NCBI GenBank assembly: GCA_022818135.1
Contig: JAFMSR010000019.1
Location: 4,973,685-5,037,684 of the forward strand
Length of the DNA stretch: 64,000 nucleotides
DNA from: Saxidomus purpurata
Taxonomy: Eukaryota; Mollusca; Bivalvia; Venerida; Veneridae
Direction of reading: 5' to 3'
Part shown: positions 12,621 through 24,704 of the stretch, in pieces
Position numbering within the stretch: position 1 is the first letter of the stretch
Layout: each line of letters begins with the position of its first letter
The notes under the pieces: generated by a model
Seen by the model: the letters and a program-made list of their open reading frames with translations, nothing else
Told to the model about the DNA's origin: nothing
The model's database searches: none
Made by a program: the position numbers and the translations under genes

Positions 12621-13765
12621 TAAAAAACATGTTAGCAACGGTTTGGTACACACTGTAACGGGTACATTGACACAGGTATGCCATAATGGGACGAATTAAT
12701 AATCAAAGCGCTGTGAGCGCTGAAGGCCTGGGGGCTATAGGTTAACTCCCCGAAAAACAACTTTTGACCTACGTGTTTTGCGCTGAACCTTACCTAAAGC
12801 GCGGGTCGAAATGTGCAGAGGACGAAATTCAATATATGACACAGAATGAATGATTCACAAATATATGGGTGGCAGGGAAGTTTGTTTTATTATAAAACGT
12901 ACGTTGAATGAAAAATAATCACATAGTCAACATTATAAATTGTTTAAGCCAATAAAAATAATTCGATCTGCGCTTTGTACAACTTCAAGCGATATGATCT
13001 GATGATGTGGATCGAAAATTATTGTGTACCAAGGACAAGACCTTGAAACAGAAATAAACAAAGCAATACCAGCAATGAAATATAAATACAGTACTGTACA
13101 ATGTGTATAACAGAGAAAACCAAAAATGATTCTAGGTTACCTTGTAGTTGTAATCGGTGAAACCGTTCACTGGGCCTTGACATGCAGCGTCCTCGATAAA
13201 TGGCGGGTGAGATTGATCACGTGAGTTCCTTCTCGGGAATGTACGTAAATCATATCTTTTTTTAAGAGAAATTTATTTTTAGGTAAATATATATGTAATC
13301 GTTTCCGTTCGTAAATAACAAAGTTGTCAATGAAATAACATCGGAAATTTGAAAATCAAACTACAAACTCTTATATCGAGCTCCGTACGTTTCCGTAAAT
13401 TTCCGTAAATATCCGTACTTTTCCGTGATATGCATATGATTATCTTCCGTAATCAGCTAACAGCGCATTAATTTCTAAAACAGAAAAAAATGTGTAATGC
13501 AGCCCGTAAGCTATATACCTTCCTGCAATCGTTTGAAGTTGTATGTACTCTTTTTATTTGTAATATGTTCTTATCATATGCGACATTCAAACAGAAGATT
13601 GATCTGGTCTGTCTTGCACTACTTTCGCATAGCGCATGTTTACAGTTGTTATTCGCACATAGCACAGCTAAATTTCTTGCAGTGTTTGAAATGTGGTATG
13701 CTAACTTAGGCCTAGGGGACTTTCAGTCCCCAGGCCAAAAACGAATGGTTATCAGATATATATAT
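12620..13765. other. Non-coding
   Basis: No supported gene. 13376-13425 carries four short CCGTAAATNTCCGTA-type repeats. The ORFs at 13468-13795 are short and overlap on both strands. Confidence 0.35.
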
Positions 13766-13768
13766 ATA

Positions 13769-14013
13769 CTGAAACGAAAAAGAAACGCAGGGTAACAACA
13801 AATACAATATTCTATTACTTCTCGCGAATACACATTCCACTATTTATATTGAATTGTTGATTCTTTCAATTATGTTACGGCTAACAGAAGTTCAGAGGGT
13901 TCATAAACTGATTTGCTGATGAAAAATAGAGTCTTTATACTACTTTATATAACGTCTAATACATTCCTTCAAATCACCTTGAAGGTTTACCCTGCGTTTC
14001 TTTTTCCCTTCAG
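13769..14013. mobile_element. MITE with 27-bp TIRs and TATATATA target duplication
   Basis: TIRs 13769-13795 and 13987-14013 (CTGAAACGAAAAAGAAACGC inwards) differ at two positions. TATATATA flanks both sides. It is 245 bp long and has no coding capacity. Confidence 0.85.
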
Positions 14014-14464
14014 TATATATATAATTTAATCTTATTTAAATGGAGTTACACAGTGCGCGATACCTTCTTTTGGCTGCTTGCAACAAATGCATTGAAAGCT
14101 CAATTAACCTGTATAATTGTTCGTAAGTGCGTAAAAAGTATTCCATCTTGAAATGTTACAAATAGTTGATGAAAAGCGTTATCGTTAACTTGTGGCTAGT
14201 ATTTAATACTGTCAGTCGGCTTTAATTTGAAGACGGTTTCGTCTATTTCGTTAACCTAGCAAAAATGGCTATAAAGATAGTCTGCACAAGTCCACTTCGT
14301 TTGCATAAGTCTCCTCCTAGGAAGCCGATGTTCAGAGAATAAAATAGAACTCTACAAGAATTTGCACCTGGAAGGAAACTATATTTTGGAAGTACGTTTT
14401 CGGGAATGTCGACCACACTATTCTTATACCCTTCATGGATTGTCAGACTTATTTTTCGTAACTA

Positions 14465-15121
14465 CAGTAAACATCGGGTTAAAGACCACCCTGTGAATAA
14501 AGACCACCATGTGAATAAAGACCACCCTGTGAATAAAGACCACCATGTGAATAAAGACCACCCTGTGAATGAAGACAACCATGTGAATAAAGACCACCCT
14601 TTGAATAAAGACCAGCCTGTGAATAAAGACCACCATGTGAATAAAGACCACCCTGTGAATGAAGACCACAATGTGAATAAAGACCACCCTGTGAATAAAA
14701 ACCACCATGTGAATAAAGACCACCCTGTGAATAAAGACCACCCTGTGAATAAAGACCACCCTGTGAATAAAGACCACCATGTGAATAAAGACCAACCTGT
14801 GAATGAAGACCACCATGTGAATAAAGACCACCCTGTGAATAAAGACAACCCTGTGAATAAAGACCACCATGTGAATAAAGACCACCCTGTGAATAAAGAC
14901 CACCCTGTGAATAAAGACCACCATGTGAATAAAGATCACCATGTGAATAATGACCACCATGTGAATAAAGACCACCCTGTGAATAAAGACCACCCTGTGA
15001 ATGAAGTAAAGACCAGCAGCGAATTCATCTATAGTAGAAATGCATGTGAATAAAGGTCTCCTGCAAACAAAGACCACATTTGTAGCTTTCCAGCAGTGAT
15101 CTTTATTCACGGGTTTAACTG
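14465..15121. mobile_element. TA-flanked Tc1/mariner-like MITE swollen by an 18-bp tandem repeat
   Basis: Left end CAGTAAACATCGGGTTAAAG (14465) and right end complement CAGTTAAACCCGTGAATAAA (to 15121) are flanked by TA on both sides. Most of the interior (14490-15003) is ~28 units of AATAAAGACCACCCTGTG, with CCT/CAT variants. The repeat unit is itself a copy of the TIR-proximal sequence GTGAATAAAGACCAC, so the array grew from the element's end. It is open on both strands because 18 is a multiple of three. Confidence 0.8.
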
Positions 15122-15124
15122 TAA

Positions 15125-15955
15125 TACCGTGTCTTTGCGCTAAAACATTTTTTTTCAAATTAAACATAACGCTATGCATGCATTTGTGATACTTCGGCTA
15201 TACAACATTCTGTACACTTGATGCCCTCGACAAATTTTTATTTTGGCTATTTTTCTTGAGAAGTCGCAAGTGTAAAGAGGTTAGATAAGAAAATCATTCA
15301 AGTTATTCAAAACGCAGATTCGCAAATTTATGAACTCGTTAATTATTCATTAAGAAGAAATTTCGCGAAATTTTTGTAAAGAAAATCTCAGTGTTCAGAT
15401 AGATTTTACTTTAGAAAATATTCCTTTGTAAAACAAAGAACTCGGTCGAGCGTGTGATTTGCTATCCGTTATTTCTACTTACAAGAACCACTAAATATTT
15501 GCAGGTTACACAGTATCAATAGTTACAACCGCCTCCCAATAACGAACAGCTATCCAATAGCAATAGCTGCTATTATTGGATAATGCGGTAAAAGACATAG
15601 GCAAACAACAGACATAAATGGTCACAATATAAAACTCACATGTATATATACTTGAGTCACTACATATGACACAACTATCTCTTTTAATACTGAACTAATT
15701 TATTTCCTCTAAGTTTTGGCAATGTTTGGCCACGGCTCAAGATCGGGCTGCCGACAAATATAAATGGCTAGCCCTAAATAATGCAACAAAGTAAATATAC
15801 AGCAACAACATGTCAAATCATATATTGACTTTACAAAGTCTAAATTATTTGAGCCCAACCCTGGGAAACAGAGATTGGACTCTGAAAACTTATTGTCCTG
15901 AAAATATTTCGCTGACCGCCAAATGGCCTCGACATGCCAGACCCAAAAGGAAACC
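15125..15955. other. Non-coding
   Basis: No gene supported. A minus-strand ORF at 15709-15960 has no recognisable domain. A short inverted repeat lies around 15550-15580 (CCAATAGCAATAGCTGCTAT). Confidence 0.35.
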
Positions 15956-15959
15956 GACA

Positions 15960-16055
15960 TGACGCGGCCACCGCCTTCAGACGTTGTGGTTGGGAAAATG
16001 ACGTCACAATGTTTATAACGTTACGGCAATGCCGATCTGATATGCAAGAAAAAAA
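15960..16055 (-). repeat. Dispersed repeat, family A fragment
   Basis: Shares ATGACGTCACAATGTTTATA and GATCTGATATGCAAGAAAAA with 9640-10020 and 39270-39645. Confidence 0.5.
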
Positions 16056-16369
16056 AATTCACCTACCATAAAATGATATAACCATTTAAAGTCACCGTCA
16101 TAATTTTAAAAAGAATCTGATCAATGATTTATACTCTTAGAATAATGAATATTTTCACAGTTTTACACACAATATTTGAATCTGTGCTAAAAGTTTTATT
16201 TTCACTGAATATTGGGGGACATTTGTACAAACCTTATTTGAGTATCCTTGTTAAAAAATTAGAATTCAACATTTTCGTTACGCGTATTTCTCTCTGTGTC
16301 TGTCAATAAGAGAAATGAAGCAGTATAGCTCATTCCTTACGTGTTTTCAAAGCATCTGTTATGTTTTAA

Positions 16370-16720
16370 ATTCCCAGGATCACTTTGAATTTACTGATAT
16401 AGTATTAGTAATATAAGTTTATTGATAGGATAATGATAGAAAATGTTCTATTCGCTTTAAAACAATATTGACATATGCTTTTCTTTCGTATTCAATTTGT
16501 TTCTTCCAGAAAAAGAGTTGCCAGAAAGCCTTTCTTATTTTGTTTGCAATATCATTGACAAAAATACTGCGCTATGTTTCTAATATGTACTTATTGGTTT
16601 AAAAAGCAAAGTTAGGAATGTTTTTGGTACAAATAAAGGTCATTTCTGTTAGTAAGACATCTTTCTTGATAAAATGAGAGCTTCCTGTAAATGTGATCCT
16701 GGGACTTAAGCTGCTTACTT
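16370..16720. repeat. Dispersed repeat, family B (copy)
   Basis: Begins near TTCCCAGGATCACTTTGAAT and includes CAATATTGACATATGC and TTTGCAATATCATTGACAAA, shared with 18770-18990 and the complement of 23000-23220. It lies just 3' of the transporter gene, perhaps in its 3' UTR. Confidence 0.6.
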
Positions 16721-16826
16721 GACCATGATTCAATATTGTCATTTTGAAGGGAACTTTAACTTTAAACCACTAATCCATGGGGGCGGTTCGCATTTGAGTA
16801 AACATAGAGAAATCATGTCATATTGG

Positions 16827-19800
16827 CTATAGTTTTGTATTATTGACAACAACAATTGAAATATTTTGGTCTTCTGACCGGTCGTCATGTATGACCTCTT
16901 CGTTGTCTTCTTTTGACAGTTTCCGGCACTTGGATATGAAGTCGAAGGTAAATAAAAAGGCAGCTGTGCCTAACAATGCACCAACAATTACAAGAACACC
17001 ATTGTATGTACCAGATCTGTCCCTTAGAACACCTAAAATTTTAAAGTCCAAGTATCACAAAAAATACTCATAATAATGAATTTACAGATACATTTTAAAG
17101 ACCCAGTGTCACAAAAAATACTCATAATAATAAATTTACAGATACACTTTAAAGTCCCAGTGTCACAAAAAATACTCATAATAATGAATTTACAGATACA
17201 TTTTAAAGTCCCAGTGTCACAAAAAATACTCATACTAATGAATTTACAGATACATTTTAAAGTCCCAGCGTCATTTTAAATACTCATACTAATGAATTTA
17301 CAGATACATTTTAAAGTCCCAATGTCATTTTAAATGCTCATAATAATGAATTTACAGATACATTTTAAAGTCCCTATGTCACTTTAAATGCTCATAATAA
17401 TGAATTTAGAGATGCATTTTAAAGTCCCAGTGTCACTTTAAATGCTCATAATAATGAATTTAGAGATACATTTTAAAGTCCCAGTGTCACTTTAAATGCT
17501 CATAATAATGAATTTACAGATACATTTTAAAGTCCCAGTGTCACTTTAAATGCTCATAAAAATGAATTTACAGATACATTTTAAAGTCCCAGTGTCACTT
17601 TAAATGCTCATAATAATGAATTTACAGATACATGTTAAAGTCCCAGTGTCACTTTAAATGCTCATAATAATGAATTTAGAGATACATTTTAAAGTCCCAG
17701 TGTCACTTTAAATGCTCATAATAATGAATTTAGAGATACATTTTAAAGTCCCAGTGTCACTTTAAATGCTCATAATAATGAATTTACAGATACATTTTAA
17801 AGTCCCAGTGTCACTTTAAATGCTCATAAAAATGAATTTACAGATACATTTTAAAGTCCCAGTGTCACTTTAAATGCTCATAATAATGAATTTACAGATA
17901 CATGTTAAAGTCCCAGTGTCACTTTAAATGCTCATAATAATGAATTTACAGATACATTTTAAAGTCCCAGTGTAACTTTAAATGGTCATAATAATGAATT
18001 TACAGATACATTTTAAAGTCCCAGTGTCACTTTAAATGCTCATAATAATGAATTTACAGATACATTTTAAAGTCCCAGTGTCACTTTAAATGCTCATAAT
18101 AATGAATTTAGAGATACATTTTAAAGTCCCAGTGTCACTTTAAATGCTCATAATAATGAATTTACAGATACATTTTAAAGTCCCAGTGCCACTTTAAATG
18201 GTCATAATAATGAATTTACAGATACATTTTAAAGTCCCAGTGTCACTTTAAATGCTCATAATAATGAATTTCCCATTCCATTGTAAAGTCCCAATGCCAC
18301 TTTAAATGCTCATAATAATGAATTTACAGATACATTGTAAAGTCCCAATGCCACTTTAAATACTCATAATAATGAATTTACAGATACATTGTAAAGTCCC
18401 AATGCCACTTTAAATACTCACAATAATGAATTTAAAGATACATTTTAAAGTCCCAATGCCTTTTTAAATACTCACAATAATGAATTTACAGATACATTTT
18501 AAAGACCCAATGCCACTTTAAATACTCACAATAATGAATTTACAGATACATTTTAAAGTCCCAATGCCACTTTAAATACTCACAATAATGAATTTACAGA
18601 TACATTTTAAAGTCCCAATGCCACTTTAAATACTCACAATAATGAATTTACAGATACATTTTAAAGTCCCAATGCCACCTCACAATAATGAATTTACAGA
18701 TACATTTTAAAGTCCCAGTGTCACTTTAAATACTCATATATAGAATAACGAATTTACAGATATAATAATGATAGAATTGAGTTATATTTATTCTTAATCA
18801 ATATTGACATATACCGTTCTTTCCTGTTTTGTCACTACTTCGCTTAAAAAACGTTGTAAGAAAGTGTTTCTTAGTTTTTGCAATATCATTGAAAACGTTT
18901 CTGCGCTATATGTACAGCTTTTGATTTTAAAAAGTAAAGTTAGGACTGTCGTAAAGTAAATTGCATTTATACACAAGTTTGAAAAACATAACATTAAGGC
19001 TGCTCGTTTACAGCTTCCGGTGAAAAAAATAAAATTTTCAATGTAAATCTAAGGCTAGAATCAACAACGAAAGTTAAAATCTAGGTAGGAATTTGCAAAA
19101 GTCCATTGAAAAATATGGTAGGCTTGGTTTAACGGCACCGCTACACTATATGGTTAAATTGGGATTTTCAAAAGCATTTGTAACACTTTATATTTGGTAG
19201 CGTATAATTTCAAATATACAGATATGCTTCACAGGAATGTATACTGGAACATCTTTATTTGACCATTCTAAAATATGTTATTTTCAGAGAGTTTATTTTT
19301 TCATCAAAATCTTAGCTTAATTTCATTACGTTCTTATTCACATGAAATGGAAACGATATAAAACCTCTTTTATTATATTTTCTTTCCTTTTCCAAGTGAC
19401 ATCACCTCCCCCTTTTTAAAGCTGCTCGCTCTCAGTTGCCGTTGAAAAAAAATAAAATTTTCAAAAATGACATACTAATACATAAATATAAACTAAAGGC
19501 TATAATCAACAAAAGAAGTACAAATCTAGGAAGGAATTTGCATAAATTGATTAAAAATGCTGGTTTTACGGCACCACTACACTATATATTTATATTGGAA
19601 TTTCAAAAGCGTCTGCAACACTTTTATTATTTGGTAGCGTATTATTTCTAATCTACAGTTATACGTGACAGGAAAATATACTGGAATCTTTTTGTATGAC
19701 TATATGTTTGAAGGACTTTATTTTTTTTACTAAAATCTGAGAGCGAACAGCTTTAAACCTTTTTTTGCAGACATACAGGTACGATATGATCTAATGAAAC

Positions 19801-22800
19801 TAATATTATAACTAGATTTATATTTATCAACTTTACATGTATCAACTGATTATATCAATTGTTTTGCATACTTGGATGACTCTGTATGTATGCAATGAAA
19901 ATAATAAACTGAGTTACCCGAAAGAGACATTAAAAAGAGACTGTTTTTTCGTACAAACAACGGTCAATTTCACCGGTAAGGCATTTTTTCTTAGTAACTT
20001 CAAAGTGCTCATGGGTCTTTAAAATTACCATTAGAAAAATCATTACAGAATTCCATGATATTATTGTTAACGGAACGCAAAATTTCATTTCTATTTACCG
20101 AAAGTTTTAAGGTTAATTGAACTTAATTCCATGTAAACTTTATACTAGTTAAAGCCTAAGCAGAGTTAAAAATAGATATCAAATACCTAGCCCGTATCCA
20201 AATCCAGCCGACAGTAAACCATTAATCGTGTAAACCAGACCTGAAGCCACGGGAACTTGTTCAAGTTGCACCATTTCTACAACCAAACCAAGTGAAGACG
20301 ATAATATTCCCCCTAAAGCCATTCCAGACAGCGCTGTTCCAATCCCGTAGACGACAAATCCCGATGCAACATATAGAACAATTTGTCCTATACACCCCAA
20401 TGCAGCTGCTACAATTGGACAAACAAAGGAACTCACCCCTTTCTTTAGTTTAATAATTCCTGGGGACAGCCTTCCAATGACGTTGAAACTTTGGTATAAT
20501 ACAATAGACATCAATCCTTGTGAATTATTGAACCCCTTCCACTGTGCTATATCCGTAACAAGACTGAAATATCCATTCAAAGCACCGATTGATAAACCAG
20601 TTGCAAGCAACAGGCACATAAATTTAAAACTCATGACTGTTTTAAAAAATCTGAGAATTGCTTTTTGCTCTTTTGGCACTGGCTTATCGCTTGTTTCCGA
20701 TGAATCATTTTTGTTTTCATTATGGTAGCTATTTTTTCGAGAAGTGTTGTCGTCTTTGACATCACTTCCGGTTAATTTTGATCTATTCACCCAGCACAGA
20801 GTAAAGAAAACAATCGTATTACAGCACACTCCACCTTGTATGAGAAACGTGCCATGAACTCCGTAGCGTTCTGTCATGACGTCTATAAGAAATGGATAAA
20901 GGAGAGAAGCAACCGCATTTGATGTTGTTAATATTGATATACACATTAGTCTTTGTTTTCCTTCGAACAGTCGGCCGACAACCACAACACAGCTGATATA
21001 TGCCATGGAAATTCCAATCCCTGAAACAATATACAGACATGTGCTATAATAAATTCCAATCCCTGAAACAATATAAAGATATGTGCTATAAAAATTCCAA
21101 TCCCTGAAAATTAAAGACATGTGCTATAAAAAGCACCTGAAACAATATAAAGACATGTTCCATGGAAATCCAAATCCCTGAAAAACATATGCCATGGAAA
21201 TCCCAATCCCTGTAACAATAAAGACATGTTCCGTGGAAATCCCGATCCCTGAAACAGTGTGAAGACATGTGCCATGGAAAGTCAAATCTCTTCATTAAAA
21301 TGAAGATATATCTCATAGAAATTCCAAACTCTTATGCCAAATGAATATACTAAACGAAACTTCTAACGCACCACCCGCCCTTTTCCTTCTTTTTTTAAAA
21401 TTTATCACCCCTTCCAATATCATATCTGTCGGTTTATTTTAAGCTATCTGTGCACGAATGCTATCATGTCTTGCATGTATGAGACACTGAGTGGTAATAT
21501 TCAGGGCTATCAAACATTTAAGTTTGATAACTCTTGACTTAATATATTGCTCTTGCTTATACATATCCTTGTTTTGCCTTTTACTGCTTAAGTTTTATTT
21601 TATTTGCAAGCACTTTAAAAAGTCGAGCGCGCTGTCCTACTTACAGCTCTTGTTTTATGCTAGAATAGCGTGTACGCTCTTTTATTGTCATAACATCTGC
21701 AGAAACCCTCCGGCACCAACCATCCCTCGGGGATTCTGCAGATGTTGTAACACGAAAAAAACGTGCGTTAACCCTATATTGTACGTGTCGTCTGCATCGG
21801 AAATGTAGACTTTACGTACAAATGGATTAAAGCTGCTCGCTCTCAGTTGCCGTTGAAAAAATAAAATTTTCAAAAATGACTATACTATACATATATATAA
21901 AACTAAAGGCTATAATCAACAATAGAAGTAAAAATCTAGGTAGGAATTTGCAAAAATCGATTGAAAGTGCTGGTTTTACGGCACCGCTACACTACATGTT
22001 TATATTGGAATTTCAAAAGCGTTTGCAACGTTTTATTATTTGGTAGCGTATTATTTCAAATATACAGATATACTTGACAGGAATTTATACTGGAACCTTT
22101 TTATATGACTATCTGTTCTAAAATATTTTATTTTCTTACAGTTTATACCAATTATATTGTATTATACCTAAAGTTTGAAGAATGTGACTTTTTAAAATAA
22201 GGACTGTCTTCTTAAAAGTACAAAGCGTGACCTTTTTACTCGACATACATTTTATGTACTATTATTTGAATGGCTTGATGCATATGTATAAAACTACGAT
22301 CAAAAGGGATAAATAACCTTTTATAGTTGAAATGTCATACCTATTCGTGTCCAATTATGATATAAAAAAAGAAACCTGATAATGACTGATTTCAGGTCTG
22401 GTAATTTGAAAATCTAGACGGTAAATGTTCATCATTCATTGCCATTACATTCAGTTAGTAGACAAATTTGTCAGAGTGGAACTGATAGCCTATTCATAAA
22501 ATTCGCATTTCGTTTTGATGTTTATCCCCTTTACCTCTTGAAGAAAGATTGAACTATGTAAGTTCATATATATTATGATCATTTGGGCAGGCTCATTAGT
22601 TGGTGGAATTTTAAGACTAAACGTGTTGTTACTGTAACTCTACAATGTATAATGAATACATGTACTTTATTACCAAATTTATGTTAAATTGTTATAATGG
22701 TTTCTGATAACTGACAAACTATTTTTTATTGGTCTACCGTTCGGTTAGTCTGAATTTTCGAGATGGGGGTAGGGGTATAAAATTCCGTATATCTTTTTTA

Positions 22801-24645
22801 ATTGACGGTAAATTTCTTTTTAAATTTGAATATGAATCATTGAAAAGATACTGTTAATGAAAATAACAATTCTAGGGACCTTTGAAATATTGACCATTAT
22901 TAGTTGAATACCTTAACTTTAAAAAAGTCCCATAATCATTACTTGTACATGTAGCTGTTATATCGACGGTTATTTGTACGAAAAACATACTTTTTAAATC
23001 AGAAGTACATGCCAAATATATAGCGCAGTATTTTGTCAATGATATTGCAAACAAAAAGAAACGTTTTCTGACAACGCGATTTTCGAGAAGAAGCGACAAA
23101 AATATAAAAGAAAATATACGTCAATATTGTTTTAAAGTAAATAGAACATACATGTTGTTCTATCATTATTTATTATTCTGTATATAGTATTTAGAGTGAT
23201 AATTGGACTTTAAAGGCATTTATTAATATCGGATATTTCTGGTGGCTGATTTCTGCTTTGTCGTGTTTTCGACTTGTCCTGGCGAAAAGTCTAAAACACG
23301 AAAACTCGACAAGTAGCTAGTTTGTCGTGTTTTCGACTTGGCGGGAAAACTCGAAAACACGACATATTAAAGGCGAATATGTAGTTATTTTTAACAAATT
23401 TTATGTTATCACAGAGTTAGAGTTTTAAAGTGATAAAATATTAGAGTTTCAGCCAGGATCAGAACAGTAATCTAGCACTGCAAGGAAAAAATTTTTTGAC
23501 TGCTATCACAAGAACAAAAAAGTCACCTCATCACATTACTCAAATCTGGATTCAAGTCTCAAAGTGAAAGTAAAGGTGCATTTCAAAACCTTACCTGAAA
23601 CAATACTTATGCTAACGTAAAGGAACACAACACTGGTAGCAAAGAATGAAGCGCAGAATCCAACCGTGACAAGAACTGACGATATAAACGTCACAACCGG
23701 AAGTCCAAGTTTAGAAATAAGTACACCACTCACAACACCTGGAAAATAAAAGAAGGTTCTCCACATTGCCTGACAATATTTACAAAAAGAAGTTTTAAAG
23801 CAATGACATCCGTTTTCGTCAATTTGGTAATATTTGAGATGTTTTAATTTTCGCTATTTTCGCGATTTTCCCACTTCGCTAATTTAAAAATGTATCGCGA
23901 AAGATTCATTTCACATGGATTTACTATTAGAGAATAATTTTGCAAATACACGTATAAATTTCGCGAATAAGTATGTCTGCACACAAATCGCGAAATTTTC
24001 GACACGCGTTTAGAATAACTGATTTCCTTTATTGTTTAACTGATAAATGGAACGAGACAGGTTAGAATTTAGCTTTAATTAATTTAATTTAAACTTGTAA
24101 TTACAGTGCGTAATGTCATATTACAACTCGGTCAATAAAGATGCTTAAAACACAAGGAATTGTTTGTAAGCACGTGAAAAAGATACAAATAAAAATATAC
24201 ATTACAAAATAGGTTAACTATCAAGTTTCAACTTGGCATGTCAAGAATGGTTTTCACTATATATTTAGAGGGATGTTTAGTTCAGTATAAACTATTTGAT
24301 AGGGATAAACTTTTACACAGATCAATATATATTTTTTGTGACATTATAATTTTCATTTTAGGAGTCAAAAATTGTGATAACGTCTTCATTTGTTGGTCAC
24401 TTTGAACAGAAATATAACTTTTATTCAGCATTTTTTATAGTTAGTGCTAAGTTATGTGCAAATTTAAAATATTACCGAAACATAAGGTTGTTCCTATCAG
24501 AAGCGATTGTACTGTTGCAGTTCTCGACCTGTCCGTTTGAAATCGGTCCATGATGACGATAAAATAGGCTCCAAATGAGAATACTGCGCCCATATCTATC
24601 ATTGTTATAAAAGTTGCAATAGCCATAAACAGCCATTTGTTAATG
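16827..24645 (-). CDS. Monocarboxylate-transporter-like MFS protein (SLC16-like), 5' exon not found
   Basis: Predicted plasma-membrane transporter of the SLC16/MCT group of the major facilitator superfamily; substrate unknown. Exons in transcript order: 24645-24476, 23738-23595, 21020-20187, 17032-16827 (stop TAG at 16829-16827). All introns are GT-AG and all in phase 1, and the frames join without a break for ~451 residues. Exon one carries TM1 (KWLFMAIATFITMIDMGAVF) and the start of TM2. Exon two carries TM2-3 (GVVSGVLISKLGLPVVTFIS). Exon three carries TM4-11, with a long charged loop (about SDVKDDNTSRKNSYHNENK) between TM6 and TM7. The last exon carries TM12 after DRSGTYNG and a charged tail. 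The usual DGGWGW motif before TM1 is not present in the exons seen. The first exon begins after a strong acceptor (TTCTTTTTTCAG), so a short upstream exon with the true start is expected above 24660. A start at the Met of KWLFM, or an unspliced ATG at 24674, are alternatives. Confidence 0.85.
17036..18770. repeat. 54-bp satellite, ~32 units, in the last intron of the transporter
   Basis: Unit: TTTTAAAGTCCCAGTGTCAC, TTTAAATGCTCATAATAATG, AATTTACAGATACA. The first unit starts within a few bases of the splice acceptor of the last exon (AG at 17034-17033 on the minus strand). Variants recur every five units (ATAAAAATG at 17557 and 17827; ACATGTTAAAG at 17632 and 17902), showing a 270-bp higher-order block present twice (about 17399-17668 and 17669-17938). 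The far end passes into a family B repeat at 18770. Confidence 0.95.
18770..18993. repeat. Dispersed repeat, family B (copy fused to the 54-bp satellite)
   Basis: Contains CAATATTGACATATACCG and TTTTGCAATATCATTGAAAA. The last satellite unit grades into it without a boundary. Confidence 0.6.
18998..19316 (+). mobile_element. TTAA-flanked MITE, copy 1 (diverged)
   Basis: Left end GGCTGCTCGTTTACAG and right end TTAGCT are flanked by TTAA (18994-18997 and 19317-19320). It shares the body GTAGGAATTTGCAAAA and GGTAGCGTATAATTTC with copies at 19420, 21831 and 28678. Confidence 0.75.
19420..19752 (+). mobile_element. TTAA-flanked MITE, copy 2 (intact ends)
   Basis: TIRs AGCTGCTCGCTCTCAG and CTGAGAGCGAACAGCT are bounded by TTAA at 19416-19419 and 19753-19756. 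A TTAA target duplication is the hallmark of piggyBac-type transposases; the link to that superfamily is inferred from the target site only. Confidence 0.85.
19757..20186. other. Intronic sequence, no feature
   Basis: Intron of the transporter gene. Contains GTACAAACAACGGTCAATTT, which recurs weakly at 16625 and 55640, so partly dispersed repeat. Confidence 0.4.
21003..21336 (-). repeat. ~32-42 bp array copying the splice acceptor of transporter exon three
   Basis: On the minus strand the exon edge ATTGTTTCAG|GGATTGGAAT (boundary 21020/21021) is repeated upstream about seven times with decay. Near-perfect copies would place acceptors at 21062 and 21103, with weaker ones to about 21330. Spacing between the first two is 42 nt, so the 21062 acceptor would add 14 residues in frame without a stop. 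Confidence 0.88.
21337..21830. other. Intronic sequence with a hairpin
   Basis: 21693-21745 forms a hairpin (ACATCTGCAGAAACCCT pairing with its complement around a ~20-nt loop). Nothing else recognised. Confidence 0.5.
21831..22140 (+). mobile_element. TTAA-flanked MITE, copy 3 (right end lost)
   Basis: Left end AGCTGCTCGCTCTCAG follows TTAA at 21827-21830. The body matches the other copies, but no right TIR is visible before about 22140. Confidence 0.75.
22141..22995. other. Intronic sequence, no feature
   Basis: AT-rich intron of the transporter gene; no exon or clear repeat seen. Confidence 0.4.
23000..23220 (-). repeat. Dispersed repeat, family B (inverse copy)
   Basis: Complement of the family found at 16370-16720 (GTCAATGATATTGCAAACAA), ending GATAATTGGACTTTAAAGGC. 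Confidence 0.6.
23258..23366. repeat. Fold-back repeat around GTCGTGTTTTCGACTTG
   Basis: TGTCGTGTTTTCGACTTG occurs at about 23260 and 23319, with complements (CGAAAACACGACA) between and after. It forms nested hairpins in a transporter intron. Confidence 0.7.
23767..24470. other. Intronic sequence, no feature
   Basis: First identified intron of the transporter. It has short runs such as TTCGCGAATAAG, but no exon is supported. Confidence 0.4.
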
Positions 24646-24704
24646 CTGAAAAAAGAACATAAGTTATTTGACATCTATACATTTTGTTACATAAATTTTA
24701 CACA

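Noticed and set aside
14406..15179. ORFs of 215 and 248 codons on opposite strands (VNKDHP and FIHRVV repeats)
   Set aside because: They exist because an 18-bp tandem repeat inside a MITE is a multiple of three; both strands are open and there is no splice or start context.
17036..18770. Regular repeat that could be mistaken for a CRISPR array
   Set aside because: Units are contiguous 54-bp copies with no unique spacers, in a eukaryotic intron.
24447..24674. ATG at 24674 as the transporter start
   Set aside because: The first ten codons coincide with a strong polypyrimidine-AG acceptor, so they are more likely intron; kept only as an alternative.
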